Below, piece by piece: positions 57,764 through 64,000 of a stretch of 64,000 nucleotides of DNA. The DNA lies in contig NC_063166.1 of the NCBI RefSeq assembly GCF_023159225.1, positions 75,890,575-75,954,574 on the forward strand. Direction: 5' to 3'. Within the stretch, counting starts at the first letter, position 1. Every line of letters starts with the position of its first letter. The notes beneath the pieces were generated by a model that had not been told where the DNA came from, did no database searches, and worked only from the letters and a program-made list of their open reading frames with translations. Origin of the DNA: Perognathus longimembris pacificus (taxonomy: Eukaryota; Chordata; Mammalia; Rodentia; Heteromyidae). The translations under genes were made by a program, and so were the position numbers.

Positions 57764-60700
57764 GAAACTTGAACTCAGGGCCTGGGTACTGTCCCTGTGT
57801 TCTTTTGCTCAAGGCTAGCACTCTGCCATTTTGAGTCACAGCTTCACTTCTGGTTTTTGAGGAGTTTTTTGGAGTCAAGAGTCTCAAGGGGGCTTTTCTG
57901 CCCAGGCTGGCTTTGAACCTTGATCCTCAGATCTCAGCCTCCTGAACAGCTAGGATTACAGGTGTAGGCCACCAGCACCCAGCCAGATTAATATCTTAAC
58001 AGTGAGAAATCATTATTTGATAGCTGGATTATTGGAGAAAATGTTTTGGTTTTGGGTGGGAACTGAACTAAGGACCTGTGCGTGCTAAGCATACATATGC
58101 TCCACCACTGAGCTACATGATGGGCCCTAGAAATTTTGTTTGCCAAGTTCTTCACACAGAGCATCTGTTATTTGTAACAGAGGCAGAAATGAGGGATCTC
58201 AATATTTATTCATTTGCCAGGCTGGCACGAACTCATTACGTAGTCTAGACTGGCCTCAAGCTTGAGGTCCTCCTTCCTCAGCCTCCTATCAGTCTGGCTT
58301 GCAGCTGGTTTTGTTTTATGAGTATTTGGTTTGACAACTCAGGGCCTCCTGCTTGCTACCAGAACCACAGTCCTAGCCCTTTCAACCATTCTTTTTCAAA
58401 TGGCTGGGTCAGATCACTGTTCCTAATAAGTAGAGGGTTGAAGGGTTCCCTTCCCATCATCAAATAGGCTAACTTAAAAATAAGTTTCTTTTATTTGGTA
58501 ATACTGAGGTTTTGAACTCATACCTGCTAGGCAGGTACTCTACCATTGAGACATACTTCCAACCTCAGCCTAGTTTTTTGTTGTTGTTGCTCCTTTTTTT
58601 TTTTGGCCAGTCCTGGGCCTTGGACTCAGGGCCTGAGCACTGTCCCTGGCTTCTTCCTGCTCAAGGCTAGCACTCTGCCACTTGAGCCACAGCGCCGCTT
58701 CTGGCCGTTTTCTGTATATGTGGTGCTGGGGAATCGAACCTAGGGCCTCGTGTATCCGAGGCAGGCACTCTTGCCACTAGGCTATATCCCCAGCCCAGTC
58801 CTGGGCCTTGGACTCAGGGCCTGAGCACCATCCCCGGCTTCTTCCCGCTCAAGGCTAGCACTCTGCCACCTGAGCCACGCGAGCGCCCCTTCCGGCCGTT
58901 TTCCATATATGTGGTGCTGGGGAATGGAACCGAGAGCTTCATGTGTAGGAGGCAAGCACTCTTGCCACTAGGCCATGTTCCCAGCCCCTGTTGTTGCTTT
59001 TTTGGTGTTTTGTTTTGTGCATACCCCAGGGCTTGAACTCAGGGCCTGGTTACTGTCTGCATTGTTTTGCTCAAGGCTAGCTTTCTATCACTTGAGCCAC
59101 ATGTCCATTTTCGGCTTTCTGGTGTATCATACTTTCCTACCTAGGCTGGCTTAAAACTCTGATCCTCAGATACCAGCCTCATACGCAGCTAGGATTACAG
59201 GCATTATGAGCTACGGCACCCAGCTCCCAACCTAGAATTTTTTTTTTGTGTGTGTGCCAGTTCTGGGGCTGAAACTCAGGGCCTGGGTGCTGTTCTTGAG
59301 CTTTTATGCTCAAGGCTAGCAGTCTACCACTTTAGCCACAGCTCAACTTCTGGCGCTTTTTTTGGTGTGGTTAATTGGAGATAAGAGACTCAAGGACTTC
59401 CTGCCCTAGGCTGGCTTTGAACCATGATCCTCAAATCTCAGCCTCCTGAGAATCTAGGACTACAGACATGAGCCATTTGGGCCTGGTCTAAACTAGAAAC
59501 TTTTAAGTACCCTTTTACCAACGGAAAACTTTTACAAGAGGTATTGGGTCATACTTTGTTTAAAACAAAGGCTTGTCACTCCCATGGGCCAGAAATATAT
59601 AGGTAGCCATCTAGCTGAGTTTCCTATCCATGGCAACAGGTTATCAAAACCACTAAGTGAGCTACTATTAATAGGCCACCACCTATAGCTCATTGAAACA
59701 TAAATACACATTACAAATACAAAAATAAATGAATTGGAAGAACCCAATGACTTAAAGTATATGTGCATGATGAGCAAAAAAAGCTCAGGGACAGCACTCA
59801 GGTCCTGATTGTTTCAAGCCCTAGGACTGGCCAAAAAAAAAAAAGTCAATGTGCTTCCAGCAATGTAAATAATTCATAACGGAGATAACAGCTTTTTTAA
59901 AAGGTAGCCCCAGCTGTGCAGGCTGGCACACATCTGCTATCCCAGCTATTTGGGGAGCATTAAAGCATTAATGGTGTGCCATCATTCCCAGGAATACAAG
60001 TAGAAGAAAATCCTGTCAGCCTGGACATAAAGTGAGATTCTACTTCAAACAAGCAGCATAAAAAGGGACTGGAGATGTGGCTTCAGTGGTAGAGTGCCTG
60101 CTTAGCAAGCTCAAGGTCCTGAGCTTAAATCCTAGTGCTACCAAAAAAGAAAAAATTAATCAACCAATAAATATAGCAAAAAAGGACTAGAGGTGTGGCT
60201 CAAGGGGGAGAGCACCTGACTAGCAAGTGAAAGGTCCTAAGTTCAAACCCCAGCACGGCCAAAGGGGTAAGGGGAGAGTGCAGATCTGTATTAGTTCATA
60301 TATTTGAATCAGTGGAGATTTTGTTGTTAACTCTAATGAATGGCACTCAAATGTGAATTTAGATACTTACCAGCGTACCACACCCTTGGATTTCCTTCTT
60401 CCATACGATTTACCCATGATTCATTCCAAGAATGCGCCATGTCTACCAAGAGCACCAGCTGGATGAGGATGAAGAAAGCAGCCCCCGTCATGCCAACATG
60501 AAACCAGACTACAAACCAAGAACACAGAGTTACTCTTAGCCATAGGAATAACACTTCAGAATATTACTAGTCAAGTAAGTGGGAAGCCATAAAGCCATCC
60601 TGTCTCTAGCAGTACAACAGGGAATTATTCCAAGTATTCTCTGAGAAGTGTTCTTTGGGGTTTCAGACCTCTCTAAGGGAAGCCTAGGGTCTGACATTCC

Positions 60701-63700
60701 AAATGGGCCTGTAAGTCTTTTCCTTCACTTGCGAATGTGGGGAGGAGAGGGAAGAAAATAAAGAAAATCTCAGATGTCACTTGATTCCAGTTAAAGAAGT
60801 AAATTAAAACAGGAATAATGAACCACATGCAGGTGTGGTTTGAATGGTCCTCAAAATGTAACAATCCTCCTATTTTCAAACTTTCTGATTAAGTTGGTTT
60901 TGCTAAGTGTGAAGATAAATTATTAGAATCCTAGCAGATGCATGTATGATTTCGGAAAAAAAAGCTAAGGAATGAGTTTAATGCCTCTTGCTTTAATCAA
61001 CCAAAGTATTAGAATGAAGTTATATATGTAGTAAAAGGCAAGATTTATACAATAGGAAGAAAAACCAGAGTATTGAGGTCATATATTTAGATACCAACTC
61101 ATTTAATGGTCAGTTCTACAAAATCATTAATGAAATACAGCTCTAAGCCCAACACCTACAGAGTTTATACACCCTATAAATGACGCCTCCAGAGTGAGCC
61201 ATACCTGAGGTGAAAGGGCCGCCTGGAATGTAGAAAGATCCAACCATGATACCAACAATGGCAGCAATTTTGAAAAACCAAAACCTATTAAAATATAAAA
61301 ATGCACTTGTAAAATGCTAATTTTCATCCTACACAAAGAAAAACAGCTGAATGCAAAAATGAAGTCAACAGCTTTTCCATCCTGTGTAGACTTACTTCAT
61401 TTGACATGAAGTTACTACAGCCAACATTTCAGACACTGTATGATACTCACATAAAAAATAGGTCATTCACATTCATGAGAAAAACAGGTAAACTATCTCC
61501 CTACTTTTAGGACTTCAAGGTAAGGATTTTTCTAGAATTATGAAGAGTTCCAACAGTATTATCTACATAGTCATTTACTTATAAGGCATGTGAGAAAAAT
61601 CCATTTATAACGTAGGACATAAATATCTTGCTTACAACCATATAGCTCATTACAGGCCTAAAGCCAGGACCCAATATCACTTTCATTCCATACCGTGATC
61701 TGTAATAATAGCCTTGAACAACTAAACAGAAAGTATCAGGCTTTAGAACTGGCTGAACTGAGCTTCAATCTTCTTTGGCTGAGAGATCTTAGGCAATGTA
61801 TGAAGTGTTTCTGAAATTCAGTTACTTCATCTATAAAATTGGGATGAGGATTAAAACTTTACAAAACTCTGGGTGTGTGTGTGTGAGTGAGTGTGTGTGT
61901 ACACACGATGCCTAGTACAGTGTATGATCTGTTCAAAAGGTGCTCAATAAAAATCTAATAAGACCCAGAGATATTTAAAACAAAACAATGCAACAAGGTG
62001 ATCCTCCAGTCTATCTTCTCTGAATGACAGGACTCTGAATGAAAATAACAGCAAACTAAGTTTAATTTCACATGTACAATAGTTCAGAACTACATCTGGA
62101 CCACTGACATATATATTCTACTTCTTCCATACAAATGGCAACATGACCTGCTGAAAGACAGGAAGAGTCATGTCATAATAAGAGGAGTTAATCGTCAATC
62201 TTACATACCCGTTGTGTATTGCTGCTCTGGGATCTTTGCTTGTTTTTACTTTTAACATGAGCAAAAAGAAGGCAAAGAAAAAGATGGCAAGGGCAAAGTA
62301 GATCCGATACACAGCTTTATAGCCAACCAGCACATTACAATCTGATTTTGTATCCATCACTTTGAATTGGAATTCTCCATCACAGAATCCAGGAATCTGG
62401 AGGGGAGGGAATAATTTCAATGGAAAATACACTAAGATAAAATCAGAGGTTTCACTTCACTATAAGAGTCTGGATTTATAATACCAACCAATTTTAGGAA
62501 CCACAGGTAGGAATTTTCTCTCTGACCTCCAACTAACAATCTCATTACCAAATAGTATGAATAATTTAGTCAAGAATTAAAAATGGAATGAGTGTGGGTG
62601 CATACTTGTTATCTCCGCACTTGGCAAACTGAGGAAGGATGATTTTGAGTTCCAGCTAGGGCTATATAGTAAGTTTAAGACCAGCTTGGGCAATTTAGGA
62701 AAATACTGTCTACAATAAAATAAATAAGGGGATGAAAATGTGGCTCTGTGGTAGAATACACATAGCATGAGTGAGGCCCTGGGTTTAAACCACAGTAGCA
62801 GCAGTAGAAAGTGCTTTCTCAAGCATTTATGCTAGTGAGGTTATCTCAATTTTCTCCTGAGATTTTCTAGCTATAACAAACTCGTTCCAAAGGTGAAGGG
62901 CCAGTCTAGACGAGAGCTTAAACCTACAAGCAAAGAAAATGTCAGTCACTTTCAATGTCTGTTTTCTCTGGGTTGTTACACTGGAGGCTAAAGCTGCGCA
63001 TTCTAACTACTTTTATTTCTGGAGAAGAGCTAATCCCTGGTATTTTAAGTCTTAGCCACATAAAAAATAATTCAAGCCACTTGGGTGGTAGAGGCAAGAA
63101 AATAATGAGCCTGAACAACATAAAAGACCCCTCTTAAAAAAAAACAAAACTCTAAAAAAGACAACAACCCAACCAAGTGCTGGTGTTTCATGCATGTAAT
63201 CCTAGCTACTCAGGAGGATGAGATCTGAGAAGTTGAAGCTAGCTGGGGCAGAAAAGTCCGTGAGACTTTTATCTCCAATAAACCACTCAAAAAAAGCCAG
63301 AAGTGGTGCTGTGGCTCAAGTGGCAGAGTGCTAGCCTTGAGCGAAAGAAGCTCAGGAACAGTACCCAGGCCCTGAGTTCAAGACCCAGGACCAGCAAGAA
63401 AGAAAAGGAAACAAAACAAAAACAAAAAAAAAAAGAAAAGAAAAAAAGAAAGAAAGCCCTAATAACAATAGTGCTCCAATATTATAATGCTCTTGATTAA
63501 TTGTAACAGTAAGACTAATTATAACCATAATATTGCAAAATATGTAAGTAATAAAAAATAACCAATGTACTTACCCTCTTCAGCTCAGTTCCTATCTTTT
63601 CTGTCTGCATGATAAAACATACGAGAGTGCCCAGAAAGAGAATAGCAGCATAGATTATCCGAGTCAGAGTGGAATTCTTACTGGTGGGACAGCAACCACA

Positions 63701-63736
63701 GAGCAAGCACGATGCACCACTACAGAGGCATGGAAT
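49512..63736 (-). CDS. SERINC3: SERINC3, serine incorporator 3 (coding exons 2-10; exon 1 outside window)
   Basis: SERINC3 is a multipass (about ten-helix) membrane protein of the TDE1/SERINC family. It is found at the plasma membrane and in the secretory pathway, linked to serine-lipid synthesis and phospholipid scrambling, and known as a host factor that lowers infectivity of some retroviruses. Nine coding exons are present, totalling 1371 sense bases (457 residues). Only about 13 N-terminal residues are missing, consistent with the roughly 470-residue family length. Visible features are the Cys-rich segment [15 protein letters not shown] after helix 1, [20 protein letters not shown], the [15 protein letters not shown] loop and the C-terminus FTGRDFS. 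N-glycosylation sequons occur at NST (exon 2), NES (exon 5) and NAT (exon 8). Every junction checked is GT/AG and in frame. The exon 8 NAT/APTVAPP loop is the least conserved part, as is usual in the family. SERINC1 and other paralogues differ in this loop and at the termini, and synteny also favours SERINC3. Confidence 0.96.
49651..50324 (-). other. SERINC3: SERINC3 intron 9
   Basis: Mostly unique; a B1-like monomer at about 50160-50275 (GGCCTATAATCCCTACAATT). Confidence 0.6.
50325..50549 (-). CDS. SERINC3: SERINC3 exon 9
   Basis: 225 bases, 74 whole codons. The acceptor is TTTTCTAG before C, and the donor CAG|GTAGGA. It encodes [14 protein letters not shown], the acidic loop [17 protein letters not shown] and the helix [19 protein letters not shown]. 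Confidence 0.95.
51236..51425 (+). repeat. IDL-Geo SINE, antisense in SERINC3 intron 8
   Basis: A full dimer, diverged at the end (AAGCTCGGAATGGA), running straight into (GA)n. Confidence 0.8.
51427..51506 (+). repeat. (GA)n microsatellite
   Basis: About 39 uninterrupted GA units at a SINE 3' end. Confidence 0.97.
51982..52203 (-). repeat. 7SL-like/Geo SINE in SERINC3 intron 8
   Basis: Reverse copy, sense with respect to SERINC3. Confidence 0.7.
53099..53279 (-). CDS. SERINC3: SERINC3 exon 8
   Basis: 181 bases. The acceptor is GTTTTTAG before AT, and the donor CTAG|GTAAGT. It carries the variable extracellular loop rich in Ala, Thr, Pro and Val (with an NAT sequon), then the helix [13 protein letters not shown]. 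Confidence 0.94.
53588..53794 (-). repeat. IDL-Geo SINE
   Basis: GCGGGAAG variant. Target duplication TAACATATTTTATTT at about 53572-53586 and 53795-53809. In SERINC3 intron 7. Confidence 0.92.
53812..54005 (-). repeat. L1-associated 3' fragment
   Basis: GATGTACAGGGGATTACAGT ... CCCACCCATAAGTTGTATAG is clearly homologous to the segment at about 18060-18200 beside the L1 ORF2 end, so it is probably the same L1 3' UTR. Confidence 0.6.
54108..54322 (+). repeat. 7SL-like/Geo SINE
   Basis: GGCTGGGCAACTGTGGGTCA ... CAAGCCCAGACCAATGCC, antisense in SERINC3 intron 7. Confidence 0.7.
54388..54594 (-). repeat. IDL-Geo SINE
   Basis: Reverse dimer with an 18-T tract; target duplication AACAATAA(T/A)ATTTTT-like. 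Confidence 0.88.
54775..54985 (+). repeat. IDL-Geo SINE
   Basis: A full dimer with a 20-base poly(A) tail; flanking AAGTCTGAGAC / AAGTCTCGAGAC near-duplications. Confidence 0.88.
55146..55355 (-). repeat. IDL-Geo SINE, 72 bases from SERINC3 exon 7
   Basis: Reverse dimer; target near-duplication TAGCTC(T/A)AGTTTTT. It lies just past the exon 7 donor side. Confidence 0.88.
55428..55518 (-). CDS. SERINC3: SERINC3 exon 7
   Basis: 91 bases, 30 codons plus G. The acceptor is TTCCACAG before GAA, and the donor CTG|GTAAGG. It encodes [12 protein letters not shown] and the helix [14 protein letters not shown]. Confidence 0.95.
56108..56520 (+). repeat. 5'-truncated 7SL-like/Geo SINE then IDL-Geo SINE
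   Basis: 56108-56300 starts inside the 7SL-like half. 56327-56520 is a full IDL-Geo. Both are antisense in SERINC3 intron 6. Confidence 0.75.
56736..56937 (+). repeat. IDL-Geo SINE
   Basis: A full dimer; the tail begins with a C-run (nine Cs) then AACAATAATAATG. Antisense, about 145 bases from SERINC3 exon 6. Confidence 0.85.
57083..57252 (-). CDS. SERINC3: SERINC3 exon 6
   Basis: 170 bases. The acceptor is TTTTCTAG before CT, and the donor CAG|GTATGG. It encodes a helix ([14 protein letters not shown]), the family signature [11 protein letters not shown] and the next helix. Confidence 0.95.
57545..57982 (-). repeat. B1-like SINE, (GT)n tract and 7SL-like/Geo SINE
   Basis: 57545-57670 is reverse B1-like (GACAGGTAGGTCAGGCTGGC). 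57714-57762 is (GT)n with about 24 units. 57763-57982 is a reverse 7SL/Geo copy whose 3' end meets the (GT)n. Confidence 0.75.
58042..58566 (-). repeat. Old ID- and B1-like SINE remnants
   Basis: 58042-58127 reverse ID-like; 58215-58380 reverse B1-like plus ID; 58490-58566 reverse ID-like. All in SERINC3 intron 5. Confidence 0.5.
58593..58796 (-). repeat. IDL-Geo SINE, young subfamily (outer unit of a fused pair)
   Basis: Young-type bases with CTTCCTGCTC. Its left edge is the T-tail; its right edge is joined directly to a second copy. Confidence 0.92.
58797..58988 (-). repeat. IDL-Geo SINE (inner unit of a fused pair)
   Basis: Begins AGTCCTGGGCC immediately after the first copy's CAGCCC, with no T-tract between. 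The pair as a whole is flanked by TTGTTGTTGCT-type duplications. Confidence 0.9.
59000..59490 (-). repeat. Two 7SL-like/Geo SINEs
   Basis: 59000-59226 and 59240-59490, both reverse, adjacent, and moderately diverged. Confidence 0.7.
59770..60262 (+). repeat. Geo fragment and old B1/ID-like SINEs
   Basis: 59770-59840 is a Geo 3' piece. 59910-60145 is B1-like followed by ID-like (GGGACTGGAGATGTGGCTTC). 60187-60262 is another ID-like monomer. Confidence 0.5.
60371..60508 (-). CDS. SERINC3: SERINC3 exon 5
   Basis: 138 bases. The acceptor is TTTGTAG before TC, and the donor CTG|GTAAGT. It encodes the helix [18 protein letters not shown] and the conserved [10 protein letters not shown] loop, with an NES sequon. 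Confidence 0.95.
60509..61204 (-). other. SERINC3: SERINC3 intron 4
   Basis: No lineage SINE recognised; AT-rich unique sequence. Confidence 0.6.
61205..61284 (-). CDS. SERINC3: SERINC3 exon 4
   Basis: 80 bases. The acceptor is TTAATAG before G, and the donor CAG|GTATGG. It encodes [20 protein letters not shown], a conserved membrane helix. Confidence 0.94.
61285..62208 (-). other. SERINC3: SERINC3 intron 3
   Basis: 61745-61955 is a well-preserved reverse MIR (TTACTTCATCTATAAAATTG ... AGGTGCTCAATAAA) with an internal (GT) run. The rest is unique. Confidence 0.6.
62209..62396 (-). CDS. SERINC3: SERINC3 exon 3
   Basis: 188 bases, 62 codons plus GG. The acceptor is CCTCCAG before ATT, and the donor GG|GTATGT. 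It encodes [12 protein letters not shown], the conserved [12 protein letters not shown] motif and the helix [17 protein letters not shown]. Confidence 0.95.
62397..63574 (-). other. SERINC3: SERINC3 intron 2
   Basis: Contains old B1-like (about 62590-62705) and ID-like (about 62725-62800) monomers and a 7SL/Geo SINE at 63168-63420 with an A-rich tail. The 7SL/Geo copy is antisense to the gene. Confidence 0.6.
63575..63736 (-). CDS. SERINC3: SERINC3 exon 2
   Basis: 54 codons, phase 0 at both ends. The acceptor reads TATGACAG before ATT (63736), and the donor AGG|GTAAGT ends the exon at 63575. It encodes [16 protein letters not shown] and the second membrane helix ([17 protein letters not shown]). 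Confidence 0.95.
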
Positions 63737-64000
63737 CTGTCATAAAAATACCAGGGGTCATTTGAAATCTCCTTCATTGCAAAGACACTACAGAGAATGT
63801 GAGGCAAACCAAGCCTTGACAGTTTTAACTGGAATGATGTGGTTTAAAGGCAAGGGTTCTCTGAATGTGGTAGTGTACATTTATAATCCTAGCACTGAGG
63901 AAGTTGAAGCAGGCCCATGAATTCAACACCAGTGGGCTACCTATCTACACTCTGTCTCAACTGACAAACTTAGAAAAGCACAGGTTCTGGAATCAATATT
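63737..64000 (-). other. SERINC3: SERINC3 intron 1 (partial)
   Basis: A B1-like remnant at about 63860-63970 (GTGGTAGTGTACATTTATAATCC). SERINC3 exon 1, with the initiator ATG, is beyond the window edge. Confidence 0.55.

Noticed and set aside
1682..63420. Many tRNA-like A-box/B-box pairs
   Set aside because: They are the ID-like and Geo monomers of SINEs, with A-rich tails and target duplications; none folds as a clear standalone tRNA gene by eye.
1..64000. CRISPR arrays, operons, phage or bacterial defence systems
   Set aside because: The sequence is a vertebrate nuclear genome with spliced genes; regularly spaced repeats here are microsatellites or SINEs.

Overview
This is a piece of mammalian nuclear genome, most likely from a geomyoid rodent (kangaroo rats, pocket mice, pocket gophers). 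The evidence is spliced genes with GT/AG introns, a CpG-island promoter, MIR and L1 relics, and above all dozens of copies of a dimeric SINE. Its left half is a tRNA-Ala/ID-like monomer and its right half is a second, tRNA-like monomer. That structure matches IDL-Geo, a SINE described as restricted to Geomyoidea. The species itself cannot be named from this window.

Gene layout, left to right: the last two coding exons and long 3' UTR of HNF4A (+ strand, 2179 to about 7.2 kb); a 23-kb intergenic stretch filled with SINEs, microsatellites, an L1 3' end, a MIR split by a solo LTR, and unique sequence; a CpG island at about 30.4-31.1 kb holding the TTPAL promoter and non-coding exon 1; complete TTPAL coding exons (35870-40440, + strand, 342 codons) and a SINE-free 3' UTR to about 43.7 kb; a 5-kb intergenic gap; then SERINC3 on the - strand with coding exons 10 to 2 (49512-63736). 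Its first exon and promoter lie beyond the right edge. HNF4A-TTPAL-SERINC3 is the conserved mammalian gene order (human 20q13.12). TTPAL and SERINC3 are convergent. All splice junctions used here keep the reading frame, and no frameshift or stop was found, so all three genes look intact where covered.

The genes do not form a pathway. HNF4A is a nuclear-receptor transcription factor, TTPAL a CRAL-TRIO lipid-transfer protein, and SERINC3 a multipass membrane protein. They are neighbours by synteny only.

I found no undescribed gene system. The most interesting material is in the repeats: two SINE families with unrelated 5' monomers (ID-like and 7SL-like) share one 3' Geo monomer; long microsatellites repeatedly begin at Geo 3' ends; antisense Geo tails look like ready-made splice acceptors followed by an open frame; a target site is present in three copies around two stacked SINEs; and one pair of SINEs is joined without an intervening A-tail. 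Repeat boundaries were read by eye and are good to a few bases where target-site duplications are given, otherwise to about 10-20 bases.
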